DNA of 64,000 bases from Linnemannia hyalina (taxonomy: Eukaryota; Mortierellomycota; Mortierellomycetes; Mortierellales; Mortierellaceae): the NCBI GenBank assembly GCA_019671135.1, contig JAHRHY010000022.1, positions 124,001 through 188,000 on the forward strand, given 5' to 3'. The notes below the pieces were generated by a model, which worked only from the letters and a program-made list of their open reading frames with translations, ran no database searches and was not told where the DNA came from. The translations under genes and the position numbers were made by a program. Shown here one piece after another: positions 23,302-36,470 of this stretch. Every line of letters begins with the position of its first letter. The stretch's first letter is position 1.

Positions 23302-24583
23302 ATGTCGGCTGATCTTACCTGGTAAGAAAAAAACGAGCCGCACTTGTGTGCTTAAACTAAGAACTATGCTCACCTGCCTTCAAAAGGACACATGGACAGA
23401 CCAGACAGTTGATATTGACCTCAACCCCCCCTCTCTTTTTGACTGGATATCGTTACTTTTCACAGGCTCCTCATCAAGAACAACAACTCCTTCTTGGTCA
23501 AGCGCTCCGGCGTTCAGTTCTCCTCGGAGGCTGGCAACTTGTTGAACAAGAACTCGTTCAAGTTCTCTGGAATCGCCAACAAGAAGGTACATTGGGAACG
23601 CACAAGCAATATTGGAACTCTGGCAAGGAGGAAGGGAGCATGGATACAGGGAGATCATTATGGCCTTCTAGGACCTTGCTCGTCTATGAGTTCACGGACG
23701 ATTAATCAATTGATTTTCTGGGCGTCGTAATACTGGACCGAGAAGCTGTACAACAGCCCTTGCTCGTGACATGTCACTGATTGACGGACGTTTAGACAGG
23801 GGACTGTTTGGTGGCGAGAAGGTGGTTCATGACTCAAAGTTGGCTCGATATGGTTCAGGCATTGACCCCCAAGCGTTTCTTTTCTCCCAATCAACTTTTT
23901 CGACTACGTTAGACCATCGACATTGCCGCCGCTGCCTCCGGCCGTGGTGTTGTTGTCTCCACCCCCAAGAACAAGGTCACCCTCACCAAGGGTATCCGCA
24001 AGTCTGCCCGCTCCGTCGCTGGTCTTACCCGCGCCGGTTACCGTGCTGACCTCCGCCAGGTAAGAACAACACCCTCAGGAACATTTTCCTTTTCTTTCCA
24101 ATGCCCTTCATCTCATCAGCAAAGTGCTAGAACCCAGCAGATTCCATTTAACATGAAAGCTGGGCGTACATTATTTGCAAGATTACAAATCTCCTCTGCT
24201 CTTTCAAGAAAGGGCGAGGACCTGGCCAATGTTCTGCAACCTATCAAACAATGAATTTTCTTTATTCAAAGTTTTGCGACTGTAACTTGGGAACATCTCA
24301 TCCTATTTCTTTTCTCCACCTCTTCCTTGTTGTTACTTCATCTTCCCAACCTTTGACTCTCCTTACCATTGAAACGTGTCCACTACGCGTTTTTATTCCA
24401 CTTTTCCCCTTTGCAACAGTGTCTATGATTGAATGACTGAAACTAACTGTGTCATCTCTCACTTGATCTTATTGTTTCGAACAGGCCGCTCTTGCCCGCG
24501 TTGCCGCTGTCCTCGCCACCCAGAAGCCCGTCAAGGCTGCCCCCAAGAAGGCTTCCAAGGGTGTCCGTGCCAACAAGAACTAA
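23302..24583 (+). CDS. RPL28: 60S ribosomal protein eL28
   Basis: This is a structural protein of the large ribosomal subunit (human RPL28 nomenclature; the yeast gene of that name is a different protein). Exons are 23302-23321, 23466-23586, 23913-24059 and 24485-24583, giving 128 residues. The first exon is only 20 bp (MSADLT plus two bases of W). It joins [25 protein letters not shown]..., which matches the family's WxxxxNNSFLxKR start. Later motifs [17 protein letters not shown] and a Lys/Ala-rich tail ending VRANKN follow. Intron 3 is 425 bp, long for this window. Ribosomal protein introns in fungi are often unusually long; regulation through it is not shown here. Confidence 0.93.
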
Positions 24584-24623
24584 ATCCAGCACTTTTTCTT
24601 CTTGATTCGTCCCCCCGATTTTG

Positions 24624-24629
24624 AATAAA
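24624..24629 (+). terminator. Polyadenylation signal AATAAA after eL28
   Basis: AATAAA lies 41 bp after the eL28 stop codon. Confidence 0.6.
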
Positions 24630-24820
24630 AAACGGCTTGAAAACAATAATACCACCAACGCTCTCTTTGACTCCCGTTTTTGTATGTGTAGTTTTCGTGT
24701 TCGTGCTTATTATCGTTTCTAACGGTAGAATAAGCCAAGGCTGTCAAGAATGAAGAAGACGAAGTGGGGTTCTTGCGCGAGAAAGAAAGGGAAATGGCCA
24801 GACTAGCTTGAATAGAGGTG

Positions 24821-24831
24821 CACGTGACTCA
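24821..24831 (+). promoter_or_regulatory. CACGTGACTCA composite element
   Basis: An E-box (CACGTG) overlaps a TGACTCA core, the bZIP (AP-1/Gcn4-type) site, about 700 bp ahead of the ubiquitin-eL40 ATG. If a leader intron is present, this would lie near the true promoter. Function is inferred only. Confidence 0.3.
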
Positions 24832-25356
24832 TGATTTCGAGTGCGGTGAATCGATTTAATGTGTGATCCAGGCGGGGTCCGTTGGTCCTTCTCTTTCTCA
24901 ACCCAAAAAAGGTGCACACTCGCTGTCAGACCACAGCAGGACATCCATCCGACAAACACTCAACCATGGGGCCGATACCATCCATCGATCTATCGACACG
25001 CTCTCTACACCCCTACACCCTACATATCACCCATCGCCATCCCGCCATCTTCACCCATCTTCGCCGTCCCCAACTTTCGACTACTTCGACTTGTCACCAG
25101 AACTTACATCACTTGGACCCGATGAGGGAGAACTTTTTCTTTCAAGGCGACAGGGGAGGGTCATGGGATACATCGGCAAACGCCAGCTTACAGAACTCGA
25201 TGAAGGAGCGGTAGTCAACGCGGCTGTTGCAGAATCAGAGTACGGGAAAGAGCGCTACTTTGTCGGGAGACTTTGTCGTCAATATGGCGAGACGAAATCT
25301 CGCTTTTCCAGCCTTGTCTGCTGGACCCATCTTTACAGCAAGAGTACAGGAACTAG

Positions 25357-26346
<990 letters not shown>

Positions 26347-27030
26347 ATCATTCGCCCTTCATCTTTCAAAAGCTTCTGCCGGAACTTTTTTTTTCCCTCT
26401 TCTCTGGATTTCTTACACCCCATCATCAGACCAAGTTCAGTGCCCAGGAAAGGAGGACAAAATAAAAGCAGGGAAAAAACATGGAAAAAGGACAAAGGGG
26501 CTCAACACTTTCTGGTTCCCCCTCCCTTACTTCTTGGAGTTTGGGGGTGTGTGTACTATTTTTTTTTGGGTTTCTGTGTTTTTTCGACAAATAAATACTT
26601 TTTCTTATGAGAAAAGCTATCCCTTTGGTTTGCCTTTACTTGTTGCTTTTTTGGTCAGTGCTGGACATACGCAACAGTTGTAATTAATGTGAAGGGAGTT
26701 TGTCAAGATATGAAAGGGGACTTCTAAAATGTGGCCACGGACCAAGGGGAGAGCTCCTGCCTCCGACGCCTTTCTTCGGACTGTGAGCACTTTCATCAAG
26801 GTACCCACGGAGAGCCTTGTTTTTTTTTTTTTTTTTTTTCCCCCTTTAGTTGATTCGATCTGCTTCGCGTTCATAGAAACACGCCCTTTTGATCTGTAAA
26901 CAGCTTCTTTCACGCCGACAAAGGCCAACATTCTTCGATGAAAGCGCCATCAAAGCACACCATAGCAAGTGTATCATAACATGCATTTTTTTTTAAGTCA
27001 TAAGAAAGAAAAAAATAAATAAATAGGAAA
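26347..27030. other. Spacer between ubiquitin-eL40 and the tandem family
   Basis: This holds the convergent 3' flanks of the ubiquitin gene and family member A. There is a T run near 26819-26839 and AT-rich DNA near 27000. No gene seen. Confidence 0.5.
26461..26466 (+). terminator. Polyadenylation signal AATAAA after ubiquitin-eL40
   Basis: AATAAA lies 115 bp after the stop codon. A second one is at 26590-26595. Either could serve. Confidence 0.5.
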
Positions 27031-30000
27031 TTAAGCCATGTGAAGGCTCTGGAGAATGACGGTGGTATGAAACTTCTCGCTCTTGGTCCTCATCTTGGCC
27101 TCAAAGGCTCTTGAGACTTCAGGACTAATGGGCTGACTATCATCCACGAGGAACTGCCGCAACGACGGACTGTTCATCGGGATAGCCTCAATCATCGCCA
27201 ACAGCGTCTCGACCGACAGCCTGGACTTTTGTCGGATATGAAGACGAACCATCTGGAACAGGTCCCAACTCTTGAGGATCCGCTTCCAATCCTCCTCCAG
27301 GATCTGCGACCCCGTCAGGGTAACCTTGGTCAGGATCTGCTTCCGTCGGCCGTCCTCCAGATAGGTTGCCGTCGCGCCATGACCCGTCGACAGCAAGAGT
27401 CTCTCCATCCAGGGGTACGACAGAATACTCTGTGTCCAGACTCCCGTCATTGTGAACCCCTGCAGACGAATCATATCAGGCTGCTCTCCTGGAACCACCT
27501 GCGCCTCCAGTGCTGCCAAAATATTCGCCGGATCCTTGGTCGAGATGGACATGTCCGTCAGCTTGGTCCGGATACCCATTATAAACTCGGCCCAAACACC
27601 CACATTGGCCTTCTCCTCCGCAAAGTCGTCCCGCTTCTTGACAGCGCCACCCTTCGCGACCGTCCTTCGAGAAGTATTGCTGCCATCATGTCGCGCCAAT
27701 GTCGTCGCATCGTCCAGAAGAATCGACGCCTTGAACGTCGAACCAGTCACCATGACCTGATCAATATCGCTCCTCAAAATGACCTTCTTCAGATCATCCA
27801 ACACAGCCGCCTCCAACAGATGGACATTGTGGATCCCGAGCCATCTCAACGACAAAGGTCCCTTCTTGGGTCGCGTCGACTTCTCCAACACTGAAGCGTC
27901 GCTCGCCTTGAGGTGCTCAATTGTGAGTCTGTCAATCAAAGGCGCGTACTTTTGAAGCATCGACTGGACCTTGTCCCCGGCATAGCACGTGATCGCCACT
28001 CGCATCTTGGTCGACTCCTTGGGGTTCTTCCAGGCAAATGTTGAATCCGCAGAGTCGATATGGTGTTGACGGACCTCAAACAGCTCAATCACCGGGTGAT
28101 TCGCCAACAGCGCCTTGTACGTCTCAAAGATCTGGCTCGGGTCATCCCTCTCGGTATCGTGCAACGTCAGCTCCTTGAGTTTCTTGTTGAACCTGATCAG
28201 CTCCCGGAATTTGACTCGGTCCTGCTTGAGCGAGAACCAAGTAACCACCTTGGTCAAGTTGTGCAACAAAAGAAGCTGACTGAAGGTGGCCTCAGAACAA
28301 TCGCACTCGACATCATCGATCCACTCCCGCTGCTCGAAATACTTGAACAAGTCGCCGTTGTTGTAGTCCGTGTCCTTGGGAATGGGCTCAGAGTCGCCAA
28401 ACTTGTTCTTGAACTTGATCATCGCGTTCACTTGGATAGATTCCTTTGTCAGCTGCAGCTCGGAAAAGTAATGGAATCCTTTAGCAAGCTTACGGAACGA
28501 GGCCGCAGCAAGGTCAATGTCGGAGGCTTGAAGGATGGCTCTGGCCGGCGCACCCTTCTTTAACTTCATGAGCGTCGCAATCGTGTCCGAACACAAGGAG
28601 TCGCAGGAGCTGAGCATGTAGTGGCGCTCGTAGTAAGTAGAGTAGTCGGGCTCATCCGCTGGAGGGCGAAACAACAACATAAAGATCTCAATGCTCGGGT
28701 TCCAGATTGCCGCCAATGTCAGCTGCACATATCCTGACGCAAATCCTACGAGAGCTCCCGAGGCGCACCGAGTCTTGCGTCGAACGGTGAGATGTAGTGC
28801 CGTTGCCGAAAGCCGTCCAATTAACAGGTTCAGCTCGTCTTCGTCTCCAGACGTCAAGTCCCAGTCCAACGACACTCGGAGCACAACGGTGGATGTCATC
28901 CTCTCAGCCAGCTGGAAAAACTCCCTCGCCCTCTGCATGCTGAGGATCTCGGTGATGAACGCTCCCTGGGTCATCCTGTACTCGCTCTTGGTCGACTGCG
29001 GGTTCTTTGAGAAATCCGTGGCTCGTTGGACATCTGCCAGATTCGTCAGGGCGTGCCAATGGGACTGACAGACCCACCTCACATCACCTCCCGTCGTCTT
29101 GAAAGGGATCAACTCGCTCAACCGCACCCAGCGGTTCTTCTCGACTATCCTCCAGAACTCGACCCGGTGCTTGTGTAATGGCGAGGTGACAGGCTTGATA
29201 TCCTCTGAACGGACTCCAGCAAGGCGATCTCTCCAGTACCCTTCAGAGGATCGGACGCCCTTGGACTCGAAGTACCGGATGGCCAAAGAGATTCGTCGTT
29301 GGGCATCAGGGTGAGTCTGAGGCGGGACAATGAGCTCATCGTTGACATACGCTCCATACTTGAGCGCTTCCATATATGCCATCATAGATGTACCCACCAG
29401 CGGAATAATATCATCCAGCTGCGCCTGCGTCGTGCTCTCTCCGGTAGCATTGTTGAGGTAATGCTCGCCCTCTTTGATGGTCCAGTGTCCGTACCAGCGA
29501 CCTTCAAATCCTGGAACATCGCCGCAGTCGCAAAAGTAGTAGAGTTGGAACTTGGTGTCGCTCTGAATCACCTCGTTGAGGTTTGGCTCTCCGTCTGCCT
29601 CTGCGTTCGGACCGGGATCTGGCACAATAGGAAGGAAGCAAAAGAATCGAGGATGGCAGCTCTGAGTCCACGAAAGATAGTCCTTGAGGATGGTCTTCAC
29701 GCGTAGTTCCACAAGAGCCTTGAGATCCGTAGGCTCGGAATGTGGAGGGCGTTTGTAGGGCAGGGTAGAGTTGTACGCCCCGGCAATCGCATTCCATACA
29801 GCCTTCTGTCCAGCCAGTGCCCCGTCCTCGGTGGTGGTAACAGCGGTAGTGGTGACGGCGGTGGTATTGTTGGTCGCGACAGGTGTGGCAGATGTTTGGG
29901 TTGCTGAAGATCCTGTTGGTGAAGCCCTCGGTGGTTGCTCCTTACTGTTTGGCGCCTGATTTTTGGACGCCGCTTGTTGTGGGATTGAGGTATTGGAGAG

Positions 30001-30651
30001 ACCACCACTGCCGGCTTGAGATCCTTCCTGTGTCTTGACCGTGGGGTGCATTTCGACCTTGCCGCCGCTCTCATCCTTGCTCTTGACTGTGAGTCTGTCC
30101 GAGGATTTGCCTTGCTGTTTTATCACACCGCTGTCTCCGTTGGTCAGACCAGAGCGTTCTGCAGAGTGAGCCATGCTGTTGGTGGTGATATTGCTGGCAT
30201 GATGGTTCCTGTTGCTGCTGTTGCGGGGTCTTCCATTGGCGCGTCTCTTTGACACAATGAATGGGGTCTCTCCAAGGATAACATCGAGAACTACTCCTGG
30301 ATGACATGGAACCCCAAAGGGCTTGACCCTATTATTTGAACAAGAAGGAACGTGCGAAATCATGAATTAGAAATGTGAATACATTCGCTTCTATCCCATA
30401 GCCTCAAGTTTCCCCCCCCTTTTAATAAGAGGTATTTACCGTACGAGGTTGTCGTCTCGCAGGAAGGGAATAAATTCGTCGTCGTGTTGGATTCGCGATG
30501 CACGAGGGAAACAGTCAGTAATGTCGGTCCAGATCACGTAAAGTTCGCCCAGGGTAGGATGCCGGACGGCGGGGATGAGAACCTCTCTCCGGTCGGTCTC
30601 TGAGCGAAATGCCTGGAAGACGGTGTCGGTGTCGTGATTCGTCTCGACCAT
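27031..30651 (-). CDS. Tandem-family protein A (N-domain, Ser/Thr/Asn linker, LRR-like half)
   Basis: I do not know a function for this family. Exons are 30440-30651 and 27031-30328, giving 1169 residues. The first exon ends in a phase-2 split Arg codon, as in every copy. The N-terminal domain (about 1-95) has VLIPAVRHPTLGELYVIWTDI, CFPRASRIQ and, in exon 2, VKPFGVPCHPGVVLDVILGE. The linker (about 100-260) is rich in Ser, Thr, Asn and Gln and is not acidic, unlike the other copies. The shared module follows: LRVKTILKDYLSW, RFFCFLPI, FQLYYFCDCGDVPGFEGRWYG, and IPLVGTSMMAYMEALKYGAYV. The C-terminal half has irregular leucine-rich segments such as PLSLRWLGIHNVHLLEAAVL. It is the most divergent intact member and lies at the 3' end of the array. 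Confidence 0.85.
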
Positions 30652-30865
30652 GAATGAGGGTTGGAGGGTGCGAAAGTGAATGTTGGATGGCACACACATA
30701 CAGATACATAAAAAACAATAAGGCGCTGGGTCACATGATAGACCAACAACGAAAAAAAACGCGTCAATTCGGGTCGCGATCGATTTTTTAATAGAATTGT
30801 AGGCTCGAGTTGTGCTGCTTATCATTTTTGAAGTTGAACTTCACCAACAGAGTAACCCGGATTCC

Positions 30866-31111
30866 TTAGTCAAAGAACCGACGGTCCGAAACAGTCAACT
30901 TGGTTCTCCGCCTACAATCTACCTGGATGGCACCCACCAGTTTGAACAACGTCTGCATCTTGATCTCGTTCGTCAAGAAAGCGCTGGAGAAATTGTGGAA
31001 TCCTTGAGCCACCCCGCGGACCGACTTGACCGCCTTAGCCACACGTGTGATTCTCGGCGTCGTTTTATTCCTGTTGTCATCTCCCGTCTGTCTTGATACC
31101 AATGTAATCAT
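30866..31111 (-). pseudogene. Decayed internal fragment of the tandem family
   Basis: The minus-strand frame here reads GDDNRNKTTPRITRVAKAV and then GVAQGFHNFSSAF. It aligns with family member B (GDNRVSVALRARNARQAIAS ... ARGLHHLSEL) and with the equivalent part of A (KGFHYFSELQL). Nothing homologous continues on either side in frame, so I read it as the remnant of the second exon of the truncated copy A' upstream. No start or splice site supports expression. Confidence 0.7.
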
Positions 31112-31936
31112 GCTGGATGGTGTGGACCGAAAGGAGCCGACATTTTTCGCCCGCTCGTCAGTGGTGAAGCCTTGGTAGTCGTTGGCGGGGAGGTTTAATA
31201 TATTAACAACTTAAGGACATGTGCACATGATTTTTTTTTTTTTTGGTGATCATCAAAGGAACACTGCGTGTCGTGGAGGCCTTTTTTTTTTCCTGTTAAA
31301 CTCCTACATCCTTTGTGCACACCTGACTTCGCCAGGTGGGCGGGCCGTAGGGTCCGCGAGACGACTCGTACACATACTCACAAATGGCAACACACACGCA
31401 CCCGTTTATCACCGTTTGTCGTCTACTCTTTCTTGTTGTTGTTATGTTGTTATTGTTTTTACTATTTCATCGATCATCATTGCTACAGCCACCCGCATGG
31501 TATGTTTACGCCAAGAAAAACGGTAAAAGTGACATGGTCTGAGGAAAGTGGTCGATGTAGAGTGCGAAAATATTGACTGGTGCTGTTGCAGCAGCTGCTG
31601 CTGCTGCTGGGATGAAAGCTGGGGCCGATCCATGGGCTTGCGTAATGGGTCCATAAATTGTGATGCTCGATGTTAACGCAGGGCTGTAGGGGTAAGGGTA
31701 CCCATAGAGATAACCTATCACAAGAAGACTTTGACCCGAGGCTCGACTCGGGAGGGTGCCTGTGTGCTGGTTTAGAGCACAGGGGGAGGACGACGACATA
31801 CAGCTAGGATGAGGATGAACCTGGATTGATCTCTTGATGAAAATGGCCAGGAGGGTAACTGAGTCAGATCATCTAGCACCTGTTGCTGCTATTCCTGCTA
31901 TTGCTGCAAGTGGAAGCGGTTGTAAGCTACATTATC
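31112..31936. other. Unassigned DNA between family relics
   Basis: No family similarity is visible by eye. It includes a CAG/GCTGCTG trinucleotide run near 31585-31605 and short open frames of simple sequence. It occupies the place where the linker and module exon of copy A' should be, so it is probably decayed or inserted sequence. Confidence 0.4.
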
Positions 31937-32407
31937 CTATATGGCACTGCTGCTCCTGCGTTTGTTGGTTTTCTTGGAACCCTGCTCTCCGTAGGTGATA
32001 TCCAGCACGATCTCGGGGTGGTATCTGATCCCATGCGGCTTGGCCCTAAGATTTCGTTACAAAAAAATCAAATACAGAGCAACTCGTTAGGCTTTATCTA
32101 TTTACTCGGGAATCGTTTTCATGATAACTTCGACGGTCTGCTACACGCCACCGGAGCGCGTGAAAAAAAAATGAAGAGCAAGGACCATCAATTACCTGCA
32201 GAGACGAGCATCTTTCAGCATGGGCACGTAAACATTCTTGAATTGGACTCGCGTTGCCTGCGGAAAACAGTTGGAGATATCAGACCAGAGGACATAGAGT
32301 TCCTTCAGAGTCGGGTGAAGGACAGCAGGAATCTGGACGGGTTCTCTTTCGTCTGGGACGCGAAAGGCCTGGTAGTAGGTCTCCGAGGTGGGCTGATTGT
32401 CGACCAT
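31937..32407 (-). CDS. Truncated tandem-family copy A' (N-terminal domain only)
   Basis: Exon 1 (32196-32407, 212 bp) is open from MVDNQPTSETYYQAFRV to the split Arg codon. It has the same length as in A and B and an intact GTAATT donor. An ATCTTAG acceptor ends at 32046, and exon 2 (31937-32045) continues KPHGIRYHPEIVLDITYGEQ, then runs into TAG after about 15 basic/Ser-rich residues. The result is a 106-residue protein that is just the conserved N-terminal domain. A fragment of the missing second exon survives downstream at 30866-31111. It may be a pseudogene, or an expressed single-domain derivative. The intact exon, splice sites and upstream CACGTG box leave that open. Confidence 0.55.
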
Positions 32408-32480
32408 GGGGGACGTTTGGAATTAGGAAAGATGTCGAACTAATGAACCAAGACAACAATCTTATGTCAGGATGGCGACG

Positions 32481-32500
32481 GTCACGTGTTGGGCGAATGC
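32481..32500 (-). promoter_or_regulatory. Conserved upstream box of copy A'
   Basis: GTCACGTGTTGGGCGAATGC lies about 75 bp upstream of the A' start codon. Nearly the same string occurs at the same relative position ahead of copy B. The CACGTG core followed by GGGCGAATGC is likely a shared promoter element, or a remnant of the duplicated promoter. Confidence 0.5.
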
Positions 32501-32650
32501 CAACCCCTGGCCGAACTGTCTTCGGTCTTCAAGTGCCCTATCCGTGCGCAACATTTTGATCCGCAACGTTATCTCTACGGTCCTGGAAGCACTACCATTG
32601 TGAAGGATCATTTAATGAGCAAAAATAAATGAAAGGAAAAAAGAAAAGGG

Positions 32651-35600
32651 CTATTCATATGGGCAACTGAGAACCAACCGGGCACTCCCTGTGTTGCGCA
32701 TAAAGCACATGTTGAGATCGACCTCCAAACCTCCGTCGATCGATTTCGAGCGAAGCTTCTCTTCTACGACCGCTCTCGTCGCCTTGTCAATCGCCTGGCG
32801 ACCTCTCGCAACGAACTTTCTTAAACTCGTGCCGCTCTGCAGAAAGACATCCGTCAACAGAAGAAGAGTCGCGGATGACATGGGATTCCTCTGAAAAACT
32901 TCAAACTTGACCACTTGGGAAAAATCAAGGTAGCCGAGCAACCTCTCCCATTCCTCATCAGAGAGCTTCACTCCGTGCATGCAGAGCTCTGTGATCGCCT
33001 GCGAAGCATTGTTGCCATTTGTCGGGACAGGCGCCATAATATCCTTGGCTGGGTCGATCTTGACCGAATTAGTGACTGTTGTTGTCGGTGGTGATGTGGG
33101 TGTGGAGCCATTCCCGGGAAGCTCTCTCTGCACGACCTTCGACCGAAGAAGCGTCTCAAGCCAGCGATCTGAGAATACGCTTGTATCCATATCGTTCGAC
33201 AGAGATAGCGACCTCAACCGAGGCATATCCAAGGAATCCTCCAACCGCGACTCCAACGCCTTGAGGACTCGATTCCTGGGATAATTTTTTATATCCAACT
33301 CCGTGACCTTGGAACGAATAGCGCACAATAATTCCATCCATGCCTCCACAGCAGCGGTCTTTTGAACCCGAATATACTGGAGAGTCGCGGCGCCATCCTC
33401 ACCAAGAGTGTCCCAGTCATCGCTAGCTTGATCATCATCGTACTCGTCAGTATCTGGCTTGAGTTTTCCCTCCACGACAACCTCCTCGATGTCTCGCTGG
33501 AGAATGATCTTTTGGAGAATATTACGCACGGAGGGCTCCATCAAGTGGACGTCGACGATGGAGATGCGCTTGAGAGCCAGGGGTCCTTTCTTGGACCGCA
33601 TCGACTTCTCTAGGACAGCTGCCTCGTCCAGCCGCAGCTCTGCAACCCGGAGACGCTCGATTGACTTAGTGTACCGCTGGAACATTGAATATATGTTGTC
33701 TCCTCCATAGCAAGAAATCTCCACCCGCATCTTGGCTGGCTCCCGTAGGTTCCTCCAGAGGAAAACAGAGTCCTCTCTAGGATAGAAGATCTGATGCTTG
33801 ACGACCTTGAATGACTCGATCCGCGGATGCTTGAATAGGAGCGCCTTGAATGCCTCGAAGATATTGCTCGGGTCCTCGTCGGATCGGTACTTCATCTCCA
33901 GCGACTTGAGACCCTCGTTCAACTTGATCAGATCTCGTACCTTGGCCCGATCCTGCTCAAGCGAAAGTCCCATCCTCACCTCAGTCAGACATCCTAGCTG
34001 CGAGACCGCGGTATCCAAAACTTTTGACGACAAACAACTGAGCCCATCACTCCAATGCCGCTTCGTGAAGAACGAAAGCAGTTCGCCACTGGTGAAGTCG
34101 GTATCTTCAATGCGACTTTCCGTCAGGTCGATGGTGATATCCGCTACATCCATCACCTGGAGGCACAACTCGGAAAGATGATGGAGACCTCTTGCTGCAC
34201 GACGGACTGACGCGATAGCCTGCCTTGCATTGCGCGCTCGCAGAGCTACCGACACTCTATTGTCCCCCGATCCTCGCGACACTGATGCCAATGTATCTGA
34301 CGGCAACTTTGAGGATGAGTGGTAGTACTGTCGCCTTTCCAAGAACTCGGGATAGTCGTGTCCGGCGTCCAACGGGCGTTTGAATATGCTAAAGATCTCG
34401 ACCTTAGAGTTCTGTAGTGCTGCAAAAATCAAGGGCTCGAATCCGTCTGCACATCCTGAAACAGCACCCTTCTGGGCTCCGGTGCCGGTTGGGACAGTGA
34501 GATGAACGACTGCTGCTGAGAGTCCACCAATCGCGTCGCCGATCTCCTGTTCGTCCTCCACTGATAGCACCCACTCCAACGAGATTCGGAACACCGGAAT
34601 CGATGGCATTTGCGCCGCCAGCCGGAAGAACTCACGCGCTCGCTGCATGTTCGTGATCCTCGAACTGAAGACTCCCCGCCGGTAATCATACTTGCTGGCA
34701 CTTGACGATGGGTCCGCCGAAAATCCCTGCGCTTCCTCCAGAGCGCTCCGCGGTAGCATGGAGAGTAAGTGGCCCTGGCACACTCTTCGAACATCGCCCA
34801 TCGAGGCTCTGAAGGGATAGAGTCTGGGATGCTTTCTTGTACGAAGACGGAAAATGCAGTTCTCCACATCCGTTTTTGATCCCGAATCCAGTGGAGCGGT
34901 GGGTTTCATTTGGTCCAGAATCGCCTGGCTTCCAACGCTCGCGGTCTCCAGAGACATCTCGTCCATGAGCTTCTCGCAGGAGCGAACTCCTTCAGACTCA
35001 AGGTACCCGATCGCTAAGGAGACACGCCGTGCCGCCGACTGGGGAACCTCTTCGACATAGACACCGTACTTGAGCATCTCCAAGACCGCCATCATATATT
35101 CGCCGACTGGAGGTATGAGCTCCACGAGTTGATCGTGAGAGAAGCTTTCGTCGGAGGTAGAACTGAGCGGCTGTTTGCCATCGCTGGAATGCCAATGAGG
35201 ACGCCAGGTGCCCACGAACCCGGGAATGTCGCCACAGTCGCAGAGATAATAAAGCTGAAATCTGGTGTTGCCGTGGAACCCTTTGCTGCCGACTGGAGTG
35301 ATCGCGGTGTGCGTCGGTTGAGAAGGTGATGAGGATGTTGGTCCGGGTAACGTAGTTGCGTCTTCCAAAATAGGAAGGAAGAAAAAGTACTTAGACATAC
35401 TGCAATGTGACAACGACACCCGATCCTTAATGATGTCCCGAACGCGATGCTTGACCAAGACTCTGATATCCAGCGGTGCCTCCGGGTCTTTCGCCACTCC
35501 TGACAGTGAAGACACGGGCTGTAAATCGGCCGTAAATCCTGAAGAGAGCTGGCGCGTGGGCGGCCACAGTTCCTCCTCACTGACCTCTTCTACTTCTTCA

Positions 35601-36393
35601 TCCTCATCTACCTTCTCTCCCTCGTCTTCCTCCTCATCTTCATCCTCATCCTCCCCCTCTTCCGTCTGCAAGTCCCTCTCATCATCCGCCAACGGTATGT
35701 CGGGGGCTGCTGTGCCGATTTCCCAGCTGGTATCCTCAAGGAGTGAGCTCTCGGATTCAACCGCTACAAGCTCCTCCTCCCGCCGCTGTTGCTGCTCCTT
35801 GGATCGTGTTCTCTGTTCTTCCTCCCCGAAGTTGCTGCCGTCCGTGTTATCGTGCTCGTCTCGGCCATTCACGTCCTGATCCGACGCCTCTCCGATGGCT
35901 TTGTGTGCAATCTCAGCATTGGCGTCCCGGCTCCTACAGCTCGTGTTCTTCCTACTGACTGGCTTCTTCCCATAGATGATATCCAACACCATCCCAGGGT
36001 GGAATCTGATCCCATGTGGTCTGACCCTATTATTTCAGTACAAAAACAAGGCAAATGTTCAACTCATGCGTTAGTCGCTTATATACCAACATTATATATT
36101 CATTCATATATATAATACAACGCTATTAAAGGGTGGGAGGAAGAAAAAAAACGCGAATCTAGAACCTCAAAAAAAAAATACCTGTAGAGACGGGCATCTC
36201 TTAGCTTTGGCACGTAGATATCCTTGAACTGGATCCGCGTTGCTCTGGGGAAACAATCTGTGATGTCGGACCAGAGAACATAGAGCTCATTTAGAGTCGG
36301 GTGTATGACGACGGGTATTTGAATGGGTTCTCGTTCGTCGGGGACGCGAAAGGTTTGAAAAAAGGTGTCGGAGGTGAGTTGATCGTCGACCAT
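32651..36393 (-). CDS. Tandem-family protein B (acidic linker)
   Basis: Exons are 36182-36393 and 32651-36026, giving 1195 residues. The N-terminal domain has IQIPVVIHPTLNELYVLWSDI, TDCFPRATRIQFKDIYVPKL and, after the intron, HGIRFHPGMVLDIIYGKK. The linker is Glu/Asp-rich (for example TEEGEDEDEDEEEDEGEKVD). The shared module follows: VKHRVRDIIKDRVSLSHC, YFFFLPILED, FQLYYLCDCGDIPGF, and IPPVGEYMMAVLEMLKYGVYV. The C-terminal half is leucine-rich. A stretch around LSLEQDRAKVRDLIKLNEGL through FKALLFKHPRIESFKVVKHQ is almost identical to copy D in both protein and DNA, while the linkers differ completely. That is a mosaic pattern expected from gene conversion. There is no signal peptide or membrane span, so it is probably intracellular. 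Confidence 0.85.
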
Positions 36394-36470
36394 GGGAACG
36401 TGAAATGTGCGGATCGGGAAGAATGTTGAGTGAATGATGCTTTAGAAAAATCATGTATAAATTACTAGTC

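Noticed and set aside
31506..31799. Minus-strand frame with Ala run between family relics
   Set aside because: It is a GCT/CAG trinucleotide run in a simple-sequence frame, with no similarity to the family and no splice or start support.
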